This document shows, piece after piece, positions 43,688 to 64,000 of a stretch of 64,000 bases of DNA (position 1 is its first letter; each line of letters begins with the position of its first letter). The DNA is from Rhineura floridana (Eukaryota; Chordata; Lepidosauria; Squamata; Rhineuridae): contig NC_084493.1 of NCBI RefSeq assembly GCF_030035675.1, forward strand, positions 24,157,822-24,221,821, written 5' to 3'. A program made the translations under genes and the position numbers. The notes beneath the pieces were generated by a model. It had not been told where the DNA came from and did no database searches. It saw nothing but the letters and a program-made list of their open reading frames with translations.

Positions 43688-44250
43688 TGTCATAGAATCA
43701 TAGAATAGTAGAGTTGGAAGGGGCCGACAAGGCCATCGAGTCCAACCCCCTGCTCAATGCAGGAATCCAAATCAAAGCATTCCCGACAGATGGCTGTGCA
43801 GCTGCCTCTTGAATGCCTCCAGTGTTGGAGAACCCACTACCTCTTTAGGTAATTGATTCCATTGTCGTATGGCTCTAACAGTTAGAAAGTTTTTCCTGAT
43901 GTCCAGTCGAAATCTGGCTTCCTGCAACTTGAGCCCATTATTCCATGGTCCTGCACTCTGGGACAATCGAGAAGAAATCCTGGCCTTCCTCTGTGTGACA
44001 ACCTTTCATGTACTTGAAGAGTGCTATCATATCTCCCCTCAGTCTTCTCTTCTCCAGGCTAAGCATGCCCAGTTCTTTCAGTCTCTCCTCATAGGTGTTG
44101 TTCACCGCCCAGAGAGCTATGCTAGTGGGGCGGTATAAAAATTTAATAAAATAAAAAATAAAAAAAATAGCGCCTTGTTTCCAGTCCCCTGATCATCTTT
44201 GTTGCCCTCCTCTGAACCTGTTCCACTTTGTTTATCAAGTATGTACACAT
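43688..44250 (-). mobile_element. CR1 LINE 3' end, split by a short LINE tail
   Basis: CR1 3' terminus 'catagaatcatagaatagta' at the left, 'gagttggaaggggccgacaa' and the C-terminal codons (RLDIRKNFLTVRAIRQWNQL at about 43860-43920, minus). A 60-bp A-rich insertion, 'caccgcccagagagctatgc' to 'aaaaaaaatag' (about 44103-44169), interrupts it. That insert is the tail of another LINE. Confidence 0.88.
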
Positions 44251-44535
44251 TATCAGCTTTCCAACTGCACAAAAAAAATTCCAGCTCCACATCCCCACTT
44301 GCCAGCTCCTCATCCAATTAGCAACCCATGTGAGGATCTCTCGACCCACCCACCTACCTTCTTGCCTGCCTCTCACGCCTCTTTGACACTCTCTCTCATA
44401 CCAGCTTCTGGCCCATCTTTGTATCCCACTTCCACCATCTCCGCACCTCTCTCCTATCCTCTCTTGGCATTTTCTTTCCGAGGCATTTTGTGGCAAGGCA
44501 CCACTGCCAGAAGCTCAAGACAAAACAAAATTAAA
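44251..44535. other. No gene seen
   Basis: Pyrimidine-rich intergenic sequence; the open frames on each strand are complements of one low-complexity stretch. Confidence 0.35.
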
Positions 44536-44640
44536 AACAGGCAACCTTTGATATAATTTGACTTTATTCATCAGTCTCCAGGTTGACACCGTTTCATCAG
44601 GGACAGACATGGAATGACTGAATAATCACAAGTGGTCCCC
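44536..44640 (+). mobile_element. Retroelement end fragment, class uncertain
   Basis: 'gatataatttgactttattc' and 'accgtttcatcagggacaga' are a recurring reptile repeat end, possibly Penelope-like. Confidence 0.4.
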
Positions 44641-45224
44641 ATATTTAAAAACCCCGCCCCCAGCTGTTCCCCAGTTCTCTATATAACATTTGTTTAAAAA
44701 CTTGATTGTGGATTAGATACACTGACATAATTACTTATGGCACCACAGCTATTTTGGGAGTCTTGTGAAAAGAAATGTAGAATGGGATGGCCAGTCTCTC
44801 TCCTCTCCTCTACCAAATGGGAGCTTAGCAGAGGAGGGGCCTCTGCCATACCAAAACAAGGGGAACGCACAAGAATTCAGTGCAAAATGTTTACAAGCCA
44901 TTATTTCCCCTTTTGAAAAATAATAATTACAAATGCATCCAGCCCACAATTTTTCTCTGTCAGACTGAATTGGTTTTATCATGAGTAACTCAATCCAGGC
45001 ATGCCGCAAATGAAAGCTACCTACAAACCTAAGAGGTTACTGGCTCAAGCAGCAATCCATAAGCAACATTCACTATCTCCTCTCTTCCAGGCTGAGATTC
45101 AGGGCCTATTTGTACAACAGTGTCAACACAATGGGATACTAGGAAAGCCTCACCTGTGGCAGCTGCCAGCATCTTCAGCTTGGGGTAAGCTGGTCCTCTC
45201 CATGTGCCACCAAGCACTGAATTC
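44641..45224. other. No gene seen
   Basis: Unclassified intergenic sequence. Confidence 0.35.
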
Positions 45225-45425
45225 ATCTTTTAGGGGATGAGAAGCTCAGTGGTAGAACTTCTGTTTTACATGCAGAAAGTCCTGGTTCAATCCCTGGCAT
45301 CTCCAGCAAGGACTGGGAATGTCCTGCATCTGAAACCATGGGGAGCCACTGCCAGTCAGTGTAGACAATACTGAGCTAGATGGACCATTGATCTGATTCA
45401 GTATAAGGCAGTTTCCTATGGTCCT
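45225..45425 (+). mobile_element. tRNA-derived SINE (family D), near full length
   Basis: 'gagaagctcagtggtagaac', 'ctggttcaatccctggcatc', 'gccagtcagtgtagacaata' and 'tataaggcagtttcctatgg'. Confidence 0.87.
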
Positions 45426-45717
45426 ACTCTCTGGCATGTCTGCAGATGGAGGCACCCAAATCCTAAGCGTGGCCGTGCTCTGACTCAAATCAGCTTGCCA
45501 CAGGTGAGGCTTATCCCTTGCAGCAAGAAAGCCTCAAGGGGCAAGAAGCCAGAGCCCAATGGAGGAAAAGAAAGCAAGGGGCAGCTAAACATCAGGACAG
45601 ATGAACAGAAGCCGGTGCTGGTAACAGTGAGGTTTGTGGCTGCAAGAGAAGGCATCTATAGCCCATCAGACCCATTGTGAGGATCACAGATGCTGGGAAG
45701 CCTCATGTATTACAACA

Positions 45718-45900
45718 AGTGATGGAGCATAAGAGCCCTGCTGGATCAGGCCAAAGGCCTATCTAGTCCAACATCCCGTGCTCACAGTGGACAACCAGAT
45801 GCCTTTGGAAAGCTCACAAGCAGGACATGAGTGCAACAGCACTCTCCTGCTCCTGTTTCCCAGTAACTGGTTTTCAGAGACATGCTGCCTCTGACACTGG
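45718..45900 (-). mobile_element. CR1-like LINE 3' end (family G)
   Basis: 'agagccctgctggatcaggc', 'tgctcacagtggacaaccag' and 'gtaactggttttcagagaca'. Confidence 0.8.
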
Positions 45901-46184
45901 GGATATTTTTCCCCTGATTCAGCTCCAAACACCTCTTCTTCATCCCCCTCAAAGTGTTTTTCCAGGGAGCAGAGGCATTCATTCAGCACATTCAGTCCCT
46001 ATAAACTACAAGCTGGCTGGCTTTGAGCCCACAGAAATTCCCCACTTGCATGGTCTCCAGGAGTACAGCTGCAGAGCCAGAGCACATTCTCTAGTCTACG
46101 TTCTCTGAGACACAGTGCTGGCACAAGACTCATCCATACAAAAAGCATGCCTTCCTTTTTTAAGGACTTGTATCTGTCGTTCTC

Positions 46185-46394
46185 TATGGCCATACTACCC
46201 TGAACATGCCCAATCTCGTCTGATCTCAGAAGCTAAGCAGGGTCAAGCCTGGTTAGTACCGAAGCCTTAGAGGAAGGCAATGGTAAACCACCTCTGAGTA
46301 CCTCTTACCATGAAAACTCTATGAATATATCCAAAAAAGATTCATAGGGTCGCCATAAATCATAATCGACTTGAAGGCATATAACAACAAAAAA
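46185..46394 (+). mobile_element. 5S rRNA-derived SINE with Bov-B tail
   Basis: The head is a clear 5S rRNA 5' region: 'ggccatactaccctgaacat', 'gcccaatctcgtctgatctc' and 'agaagctaagcagggtcaag', then 'cctggttagtac'. The rest of 5S is replaced by the Sauria/Bov-B body and tail ('gaggaaggcaatggtaaacc', 'ttcatagggtcgccataaat'). This is a 5S-headed SINE, not a 5S rRNA gene. Confidence 0.93.
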
Positions 46395-46689
46395 CATATC
46401 TTTCTAGTTTACTACAAAACCTCCAAACAAGGAAGACTGAATGCTCTCTCACTCTCTCTCTCACACACAGAGCTGCTACCAATTGAACCTCGCTGAGCTG
46501 GTCAACCAGGGATTGGACTGCACCACTTCCAATCCCAGATGGGGTTTCACATGATGGAATCCTCATCCATACAAAAACAACATCCCTACATGCAGAACAC
46601 CAGCATGTCAGGGAGATGAATCCTAGCCCTGCTTCTTCCTGCTTGTTTTCTGTGCAGGGATTTTTTTAAAAATGGAGAAGGGTTTGAGT

Positions 46690-47400
46690 ACAGTATCCAG
46701 TTGTGGGCACTGCAGAACGATACTGATAAACAGAACACGTCCAGAGGAATGCAACAAAAATGGTGAGGGGTCTGGAGACAAAGTTCTGCAAGGAAAGGTT
46801 GAAAGACTAGGACATCTTTAGCTGAAGAAGAGACCATTAAGAGGTGATATGATAGCCATCTTCAGATATTAAACCACTGTGGTGTAGTGGTTAGAACGTT
46901 GGACTAGGACTTGGGAGACACACGTTCAAATCCCACCTCAGCTATGAATCTCACCAAGTGATCTCAGGCCAGTCACAGTCTCTCAACCTAATCTACCTCA
47001 CAGGGCTATTATAAGGATTAAAATGGAGAGGTGATATAGAAATGTAACAAATAAATAATAAAACATGTGAAAGGCTGTCACAGAAATGATGGAGCAAAAT
47101 TGATTTACTGTATGTTGCTCTCAGGGTCTCACTCGGTGACAACCAAGGGTTCAAACTACAATACTGGGGATTTCTACTAAACATTACAGGAAGAGCTTCC
47201 GGACTGTCCAAGCTGTTGGAGAGTGGATGAGACTCCTCAGAAGGTGGCCACCTCTCCTTTATCAGAGGTTTTTAAGCAGAGGCCAGATGACCCACCTCTC
47301 AGGGGTGCTGTAGCAGAGGATTTCATGCATCGTCAAGAGGCCTGGACTAGAGGACCTTTGAGGTCCCCTCCAGCTCCTTACGATTCAATTGTGTGAGCCC
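46690..47400 (+). mobile_element. CR1 LINE 3' portion, split by a SINE
   Basis: The plus-strand text before the SINE ('ggaatgcaacaaaaatggtg', 'aagaggtgatatgatagcca') and after it ('tgaaaggctgtcacagaaat', 'ggaccctttgaggtcccct'-like text near 47355) reads as one CR1 C-terminus and 3' end. The SINE is at about 46870-47055. Confidence 0.82.
46870..47055 (+). mobile_element. CORE/MIR-like SINE nested in CR1
   Basis: 'ctgtggtgtagtggttagaa' (A box region), 'acgttcaaatcccacctcag' (B box), 'acctcacagggctattataa', and an AATAAATAATAAA tail. Confidence 0.82.
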
Positions 47401-47632
47401 CTTCCTGCAAGCTGAAGTTATACTGCTCAAACGCAGGCGTACCCCAAGAGTGAGAACTGGGCTTCTGTCTGAGGCTCACCTTGTAACTAAAGGACCTTTC
47501 TCTCTCTTGGGGACCAGGAGCTATGGATGTCCTCAAACCCATATTGTGTCCCATTTCCTTCACAGCCTTGACCTAGTTCTCTGTTCCCAGAGCTGCAAGG
47601 ATCATTACCGCATGACCTTCCACACTCAGTAG

Positions 47633-47803
47633 CAGAGGCGGTTGGTGGTTCCATGTCAATGGGGCAGTGGGATCCACTCTGGGTTTCAGTCCAGACTTTT
47701 AGGGAGCTGTCCAAGGTGTTCAATGGAAACCACCTCAAAAATTCAGACTGAAACCCAGAGCGGATTCCACTGCCCCACTGACATGGAGCACCAGCCACCA
47801 CGG
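47633..47803. mobile_element. hAT-type MITE, family P
   Basis: Starts CAGAGGCGGTTGGTGGTTCC and ends 'ggagcaccagccaccacgg'. The arms are long inverted repeats around 'gattccactgccccactgac'. Flanks 'ctcagtag' and 'ctcagtgg' match at 7 of 8. The second copy is at 61684. Confidence 0.85.
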
Positions 47804-47814
47804 CTCAGTGGGAA

Positions 47815-48239
47815 GCAAGTTACCTTTCAGATTCGCCTGCTGTTTCAAAGCAGAACACTATGAATTTCTCAGCTCTGATTCAACTGCTTCAACTGATGAG
47901 CCAGATGAACAGAGGCCACACTGTTCCAACTGATTCCATCTGCTCAGAATGATGAGCTGGCTTCCCATTAGTGAGAGCAGGCAGGCCTTTGCCGTTCCTT
48001 ACCAGCAAAACAGGCAGAATTCCATACATTTGGTCAATGTGTATTATGGAGGTGGGTGGATGTCAACAGTGATGCTTAAAAATAGCACAGCTTGAAAACC
48101 TTTTCCGTTTCCTTCTCCCTTCCCTGCAAAAGATAAATGAACCCATTTCACAGAACCAACACAGTAGCTGGAAATGTGCTTTTGTGAAGGGGAGGGGGGA
48201 AGTCACATGGGGGGGGAGAAAGGAGAGCTAATTAAGAAG
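47815..48239. other. No gene seen
   Basis: Unclassified intergenic sequence. Confidence 0.35.
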
Positions 48240-48480
48240 GTTCTCTCTGTTTCTCATTTTTCCAATCTTAAATTCAGTTCTCTGCATTTCTGCAGAAATT
48301 TGCAATTTTTTAAAAAAGAAATCCTCATGAAAATACTTCTGCATTTTAGTACAAATTTCTCCTAATAAACACATTTTTGTATGTAGTTTTGACTAACGTA
48401 CAGAGTTTGGCAAGCTATTTTTCCTGATATAATGCATGCTTGTATGTTATTTCCGCTAACAATGTGTTGCCATACTTAAA
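48240..48480. repeat. Degenerate about 32-bp tandem repeat, second locus
   Basis: Same lead-in ('tttctcatttttccaatctt') and same unit pattern as 600-905: 'cctaataaacacatttttgt', 'atgtagttttgactaacgta'. Confidence 0.55.
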
Positions 48481-48894
48481 TCAAGAAAAGGCATTGGAGG
48501 TTAAAATGAAGATCTTCTCAGGATGCATTGTAGGCCCACATCTTTCAAAAAGTTTGTCCATGTGTGGAACTTACACAATAGAGCCAGTTACATGTGAGCT
48601 TCCTATTAATTCCTAGGTAGAAGCACCTTTTGAGTCTGCATTTTTTTTAAAAAAATTCATAAAGCAGCCTTAGAACTCTGTGGGGATGCTGATACAGTGA
48701 AAATTCCATTACTGGGCATTGAGCCTATGGACAATTCAGAAATGAATGAAATCATTCCACAACATTTTGGTCGGGAAAAAAATAATAAACAAAACCTCCA
48801 GTTTTAGGTCTAGTTACCTTGCTCCTACTTGAGACTTGGCACGTGTATAACTGGGGATCAGCTGCACTCTTTCCTAGTGATATTAGACATGGTG

Positions 48895-49095
48895 AAGAAG
48901 CATAGAAAGCTGCTTGATACTGAATCAGACCATTAGTCCATCTACTTCTGTATTGCCTACACTGACTGGCAGCAGCTCTCCAGGATTTCAGACAAGGAAG
49001 TCTCTCCCAGTCCTACCTGGAGATGCCATTGAAGATTGAACATGGGACCTTCGCCATGCAAGGCAGATGCTCTACCACTGAGCTATGGGCCCTTC
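48895..49095 (-). mobile_element. tRNA-derived SINE (family D)
   Basis: 'tagaaagctgcttgatactg', 'actgactggcagcagctctc', 'gaacatgggaccttcgccat' and the head complement 'gctctaccactgagctatgg'. Confidence 0.87.
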
Positions 49096-49285
49096 CCCAG
49101 GAAAGGGGAAACAGACTGGCACAGTGCAGCCAGTGCCCTGCTGTAGTGGTCCCCATTCTTGGCCTGAGCAGGAGGTAGTGGGAGTGCCAGGCAGGATCAT
49201 TGCCATGTGAGTACCTGGGGCAATGGCTATCTCACCCAAATGACTGGCATCTACATGAAGTGTGACTGAGGCAGTCTCTCTAAAT

Positions 49286-49390
49286 CAGGACTGGAGAAAC
49301 CTGTGGCCCTCAAAGGGTTGGACTCCAGCTATCGTCAGCCCCATCTGCCAGGGCCAGTGAGGATGGAATTCAGCAACCTGCTGTGGGCCT
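49286..49390. mobile_element. hAT MITE, family A, decayed
   Basis: CAGGACTGGAGAAACCTGTGG-like left end at 49286, then 'ggactccagctatcgtcagc'; the right end is poorly preserved. Confidence 0.55.
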
Positions 49391-49399
49391 GAATCCAGA

Positions 49400-49692
49400 A
49401 TCTGCCTTGCTTTGCTTTTGGGCAGAGCCTGGCTAGGAGTCCAGAGTCTGTGAGTTCAAACCCCCGCTCGTGTCTCCTGGGTGTCAAGGCCCAGTTGCCC
49501 CCCAACTGGCAGTTGCGGACAAGGAAGGGGCTGGCTTGTGCAGCTGTGGCAAGCTGAGCAGGCCCTGGCCAGCTGGGGAGGACTAGCCTCAGAGGGAGGC
49601 AATGGTAAACCCCCTCTGAATACCGCTTACCATGAACACCCTATTCATAGGGTCTCCATAAGTCGGGATCGACTTGAAGGCAGTCCGTTTCC
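49400..49692 (+). mobile_element. Second tRNA-headed SINE with Bov-B tail
   Basis: The head differs from the SINE at 38705: 'gcctggctaggagtccagag' and 'tgagttcaaacccccgctcg' (B box). The tail 'aatggtaaaccccctctgaa' and 'gtcgggatcgacttgaaggc' is the same. The two heads have therefore joined one LINE-recognised tail separately. Confidence 0.82.
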
Positions 49693-49864
49693 ATTTTTCA
49701 AAGGTGCCAGACAGAGAGAGGATGTTGGAAGAGGTGCATGGGAGACCCCTGGGGCTTCAACAGCAGAGAAGACAGCCATCAGTAAGGGATGCTCCAGCTC
49801 TAGATTTCCTGGATCAAGCAAGGAGCTGGACTAGAGATGGCCTGAGGAGTGGGAAGCCTCAGGG

Positions 49865-50175
49865 GCAGAGGACAAATGGGGTCCTTTTGGCCTTCAGAAT
49901 TCTCCCCAGGCCACATCTCTTAACTGTCCCGCTTCGCAAGTGCTTTTGGCCTGGTTGGAATGTGTCTTTAAACTCTGATCATGTCTCTTGCTTGTCTGGA
50001 CGGAGGGGAGGGAGAGGGAGAGACAGAGAGAGAAACTAGCCTACTATACAAAGGTAAAAGTTACATTCATTGCTCTGCACACTTTTGCCTCCAGCTCCAC
50101 CCACCACTGGCAAGCGGCCCTTGGAAGGTTGCCCAGAACGGAATGTGGCCCTCGGACTGAAAATGTTACCCCAGC
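49865..50175 (+). mobile_element. hAT-type MITE, family C, uninterrupted copy
   Basis: 'cagaattctccccaggccac', 'gcctggttggaatgtgtctt', 'gcctactatacaaaggtaaa' and 'ccaccactggcaagcggccc'. Provides the empty site for the mariner insertion at 9091. Confidence 0.72.
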
Positions 50176-50441
50176 CCTGGCCTACAAATTCCTCTCCAGC
50201 TCTATGATTCTAGGTAGGGTTTTTGAGGGGAGGGTTTGGAATGTGATCAACTTCACAATAAACATGCAGGTCTGCTACAATTCAGGGTCACGTCTTTGTT
50301 TTGTAAGCCACACACTTACACTGCCTTCCTACTGTTACATCAGAAGAGCAAATGGACGTTTATTTGTAACACCGCACATTAAGGGAAGCTGTAGTCGCCA
50401 GCATGAGAAGATCAGCATGGAATGAAAGGGGAGTGGGATAT

Positions 50442-50515
50442 ATGTATGTGAGTGTGTGTGTGTGAGTGTGAGAGTGTGTGCGCGCATGTGTGTCTGTGAG
50501 TGAGTGAGTGAGTAG
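50442..50515. repeat. (GT)n/(GAGT)n microsatellite
   Basis: Interrupted GT repeat ending in four GTGA units. Confidence 0.92.
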
Positions 50516-50550
50516 GATTTCAGTACTAATAAGCCAACAGTGCCTTATAC

Positions 50551-50640
50551 CAGGAACACGCAGCCCTCGGATGTTATTCAACTACAATTCCCATCATCTC
50601 TGACCATTGGCCATGCTGTCTGAGGCAGATACGAGTGTTG
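50551..50640. mobile_element. hAT MITE, family A, truncated
   Basis: 'caggaacacgcagccctcgg' and 'ccatcatctctgaccattgg', followed by a decayed right arm. Confidence 0.6.
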
Positions 50641-51351
50641 ACAGTAAAGCACCAATGCTTGCAACAAGTAATCTGTACCAGCACAGAGGGCAACAGACAG
50701 AAAGATAACCTATTTTTCCCCTCTCCAATTCTTTGTTTAGTAACTACTTGATGTTTTTTCTCAGGCTTTACTTCCTCCCTTCCTCTTCCTTATCTTGTTA
50801 GTCAGAGATAGTGTCTGAGAGTGTGAGCCTCATGGCTCTACAATGGCCCCCTGTATGCCTGTACTCAGAATGACTTTTATTTCCCAGTAGGAATAAACCT
50901 TAAGTTTATGCTTTCAACCAACAGCCTTATCAAATTATTTATTCCTGTACTCTGCTGCAATATATAGCAAGCTCCAATAGGGAAGAGGAGTCCAGCACTG
51001 TCCTGAGGACCACTGGTTCCCCACCTCTGTGTCATACGGTAGAAATGCCAAAGTGCTGGGACAGAATGAACAAGATAAAATTCTTGCAAGAGGCAGCTAT
51101 CGTGGAGTGGCAGCTATCCGTGAAACTTCCCGGAGCGTCTCTTTAAGCTCTTGAATGTTTGGGCTCTCCCTGCCCAATGTAGCTAGAATATCACCTACCA
51201 CCACACTGAAATTTTAAAACCACTCACTGTACACTTGTTTCACAAAAGGGAAAAAGAAAAATTAGCACACACGTGTACAGTCACTACAGCACAACACAAC
51301 AGTCCTGTAGGTCAACGCAACAGCTTCTTCAGATGTGGGGAGGGAAAGAGA
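50641..51351 (-). other. SCAMP5: Probable SCAMP5 3' untranslated region
   Basis: Unique-looking sequence on the 3' side of the SCAMP5 stop (51805). Minus-strand AATAAA signals are present near 50878 and 50938. The exact polyadenylation site cannot be fixed by reading alone. Confidence 0.35.
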
Positions 51352-51512
51352 GAGGTTGAATTAAAAGCACAGGACTTCCTCCAAAGATTACTGGGACCTG
51401 TAGTTTAGCCGTCATCAAGCTACAGTTCCCAGCACCCTTAAAAAACTACCATTCCCAGGATCCTGGGGGGGGGGGAAGCCATGTGTTCCAATACATGGTG
51501 TAGATGCAACCA
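51352..51512. mobile_element. Palindromic MITE (family B)
   Basis: 'actgggacctgtagtttagc' and 'gctacagttcccagcaccct' form paired arms, followed by the usual 'ccatgtgttccaatacatgg'. Confidence 0.65.
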
Positions 51513-51655
51513 GAGAAAGAACAAATTATTTCCAAGGACAATTATGCTAGAACACAGTCGAGGGGGCAAGGGAGAATAAGGATCTTGACATGCTTCCGCC
51601 CATCAAGGAGGATATTATACAGTCAGCCCTGCCCCAACCCTTCTATACAGTGGAA

Positions 51656-51712
51656 TTTGCACACGCACACACCACACACACAGAAAAACACACAGACACA
51701 CACACACACACT
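51656..51712. repeat. (CA)n microsatellite, interrupted
   Basis: CA units with CACACGCA and CAGA interruptions. Confidence 0.92.
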
Positions 51713-51804
51713 CCTCCAGTTCTTCCTGCCCACTTCAAGCCACAACCCCGTTGGGATCACATCTCACTTGGGAAGTTCTAGTCGGGGGGGGGGGTCTTCA
51801 CACC

Positions 51805-61560
<9,756 letters not shown>

Positions 61561-61683
61561 GACAAGTCAGCACACCAACCACAAGACATGTCTGCCACCA
61601 GGAGTCAAGACTCAAAAGGAAAGAGAGATCTCCTATACTTTAAAAAAAACAACCCATCACCAAACACAGGGCCCAGTTAGGAT

Positions 61684-61811
61684 CAGTGGCGGCTGGTGGC
61701 TCCATGTGAGTGGAGCAGTGGAATCCACCTTGGACAGCTCCTTGAAAGTTCGGACTAAACTCCAGAGCGGATTCCACTGCCCCACTGACACAGAGCCACC
61801 AGCCACCACTG
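61684..61811. mobile_element. hAT-type MITE, family P, perfect 8-bp target duplication
   Basis: 128 bp from CAGTGGCGGCTGGTGGCTCC to 'agccaccagccaccactg', an almost complete hairpin. Identical 'gttaggat' at 61676-61683 and 61812-61819. Confidence 0.95.
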
Positions 61812-61984
61812 GTTAGGATCCCTCCATGAAAAGACAGGACAGTGGAAGCACATATTTATTGGCGGGCAGAAGCAGGAAGGGCGGTCAAGCTAAGAGCCAG
61901 CATGGTGCAGAGGACAAAGCCTTCAGCTGGAGCAGAAATCCCAGGATCAAATCTCTATGAAACTCCTTGGGCAGCCTACAGAGA

Positions 61985-62190
61985 AGTTACTTGAAGGGAT
62001 GTAGCTCAGGGGGAGAACCTACAGAAGGTTCCAAGTGGAATCCCCAGCATCTCCAGGTAGCAAGTGGTGGGAAAGACCTTAGAGACAGGCTACAGCTCAG
62101 TGGGAGAGCATCTGCTCTGCATGCTGAAGGTCCCAGTTGCAACTCCTGACATCTCTAGGTAGGGCTGGGAAGTCCCCTGCCTGAAACCCT
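61985..62190 (+). mobile_element. Two tandem tRNA-derived SINE copies (family D)
   Basis: First head 'aagggatgtagctcaggggg' with 'aatccccagcatctccaggt'. Second 'acaggctacagctcagtggg' with 'gagcatctgctctgcatgct'. The first is truncated by the second. Confidence 0.78.
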
Positions 62191-62194
62191 GGAT

Positions 62195-62830
62195 AGTAGA
62201 AGCAGACCGTAGCCATCGTGGCTAGTAGCCGTTGACAGCCTGATCTTTCATGAATTTGTCTAATCCCTCTTTAATGCCATCCAGGTTGGTGGCCATCAGT
62301 GCCTCTTGTGGGACTGGATTCCACAGTGTCACCATGTGCTAGGTACATCATGCTATGAGGAATGTGCAATTGGGATGCGTGTTGCTTGATCATCTGTGCT
62401 CTCCGGGGGGAGAACATCCATAGAAAAAACACACAAAGGCTGCAATCAAACAGAGTTGAATACATAAGATCTTTTAAAAGAGCCTGCTGGGTCAGCCAAT
62501 GGCCCATCTAGTCCAGCATCTAATTCTCACAGATCTGAGTGCAACTGCACACTCCCCACTTGTGATTCCCAAGAACTGGTATTCAGAGACATGCTGCTTC
62601 CAACAGTAGAGGGAGAACAAAGCCATCATGGCTAGCAACCACTGATGCCCTTATCCTCCATAAGAACATGAAGAGCCTGGTGGCCCATCTAGTCCAGCAT
62701 CCTGTTTGCACAGTGGCCAACCAGACGCCCATGGAAAGCCCTCAAGCAGGACCTGAGGGCAAGAGCACTCTCCCCTCCTGCAGTTTCCAGCAGCTGGTAT
62801 TCAGAAGAATACTGCCTCCATGACTTTGTA
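62195..62830 (-). mobile_element. Three CR1-like LINE 3' fragments (family G)
   Basis: 62195-62340 ('tagtagccgttgacagcctg'), 62478-62650 ('agagcctgctgggtcagcca') and 62660-62825 ('cagcatcctgtttgcacagt'), all minus strand, separated by short unrelated pieces. Confidence 0.78.
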
Positions 62831-63139
62831 TTTATAACTTTAAAAGGCACTTTCCAATTTCTGTATGCCTAACAGCATGAAACACACAATGAAGATAATT
62901 ATGGCTGCTTGGAAAAGGAGAGGATACACTGTCAAAGTCTTTTCTTGCAGCAATGGGGAATGAGGCAGGGTTTAAAGCAGAGCTAGGGTGACCCATGATT
63001 CCCAGAGTAGGGCGAGGATAAGAGATTAGGAAAGGTGGGTGATGTAGAGTGAGAGCCACAGAAGCAGGAATGTCTGGAAGGGGATGGAGGCAGCCACAAA
63101 TGACCGCATCTGTGTGCAGGAGAACAAAACAGAAACTAA

Positions 63140-63644
63140 GGCTGCATTTGGACATGGGGCTTATTGTGTTAGTTTTACTGATTATAATGGTAGTGCTTCT
63201 GTCCCAATTTCTAACATTCCTTTCACACTGGAATGCCTGTTGCCTTATGGGGCTGAGGCTTTTTGACTGATATACCTTCATGTCATGCTATATTTCATTT
63301 ACACCAGTGGGCGTGATGTAACAATGAGTATCCTTGGGGATGTCGCTACTGCTTCATCCTTTCCGCACATGTGCACTTTTGTTCCCTCATGATTCCCCCA
63401 TGAAAACGGCAGGAAAGAATGGCATACTGCCCTAAATTTCATCACTCGACCCGCAATTTTCCAGGTTAAAGGGGTTGCAAACAGATTTTTTTCTGGAAGC
63501 AATTAACATGGAAATGAGCGCTAAACCTCCACTGTATTCCACTAGATTTCCAGAAGTGGATTTTACATCTTGTGAAAGATCAAATAAAATTATCAGGTAA
63601 GCAAACGTTGGGAAAATGGAATATACTGCTCTCTGAATGCAGCC
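63140..63644. mobile_element. DNA transposon-like element with inverted ends
   Basis: Left GGCTGCATTTGGACATGG, right 'gctctctgaatgcagcc'; the outer 10 bases are inverted repeats. The left flank is CTAA, as for the large element at 54133; the right flank TCAG does not match. No coding frame of note. Confidence 0.5.
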
Positions 63645-63774
63645 TCAGTGTCCAGAAAGGAGGTTCTCTGCCCAGAGCCAGAGTAGTCTCCAGGGGCATG
63701 CTCATTCGTCTCCTGGAGTCCATCCTTGGGTCCACAAATGGGTGGATATGGAAGAGGTACTTAATACAGCAGCA

Positions 63775-63912
63775 CAGGGATGGGGAACCTATCGCCCTCC
63801 AGATGCTGCTGGACTGCAAATCCCATCATCCCTGACCACTGGGCATGGTAGCTGGGGCTAATGGGAGCTGGAGACCAACGACACCTGGAAGGCCAGAGGT
63901 TCCTCATCCCTG
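63775..63912. mobile_element. hAT MITE, family A, near-complete
   Basis: CAGGGATGGGGAACCTATCG to 'ccagaggttcctcatccctg'. Flanks 'cagcagca' and 'cagtggca' match at 6 of 8. Confidence 0.85.
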
Positions 63913-64000
63913 CAGTGGCACCTGGCCAAAAGGACTGAGGAGTATGGTGGGGGGGGGGGAGGAAAAGAAAGAAGCTACACCTGTCACTTACTTGAAGGCT

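Noticed and set aside
46187-46260. 5S rRNA gene
   Set aside because: Only the first 70 or so bases match 5S rRNA; the rest is SINE body and Bov-B tail.
47487-47863. Frames of about 70-105 codons on both strands
   Set aside because: Produced by the inverted arms of the family P hairpin MITE.

Overview
This is vertebrate nuclear DNA, almost certainly from a squamate reptile (lizard). The evidence is intron-split host genes combined with a repeat set typical of squamates: Bov-B LINE, Sauria-type SINEs that share the Bov-B tail, CR1 and L2 LINEs, a young L1, and very many short hAT-type elements with 8-bp target duplications. The species cannot be read from the window.

Two host genes are recognisable, both on the minus strand. 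PPCDC (phosphopantothenoylcysteine decarboxylase, coenzyme A synthesis) has all five coding exons between 20490 and 32382, giving a 206-residue protein, plus a probable non-coding first exon ending at 38368. SCAMP5 (a four-pass membrane protein of secretory and synaptic vesicles) contributes its last three coding exons between 51805 and 61299; its N-terminal exons lie beyond the right edge. In human, SCAMP5 and PPCDC are neighbours in the same orientation, and that order is kept here. The two genes do not act in one pathway.

Layout: 1-20 kb is non-genic on the PPCDC 3' side and full of repeats. 20.5-38.5 kb is PPCDC. Its first intron holds a three-layer nest: a LINE-derived repeat, split by a hAT-type element, split by a clean 5'-truncated L1 whose reverse transcriptase frame is still open for 858 codons. 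38.6-51.8 kb is intergenic and again mostly SINEs, LINE tails and MITEs. 51.8-61.3 kb is the 3' part of SCAMP5; its 7.7-kb last intron contains a 5.3-kb interval bounded by inverted repeats, with several nested insertions. 61.3-64 kb is a SCAMP5 intron with further repeats.

The most informative content is the insertion record. Many elements still carry readable target duplications, some perfect at 8 bp, and several insertions can be ordered in time because one element splits another. Two LTRs appear as solo fossils. No CRISPR array, RNA gene or microbial-type operon was seen.
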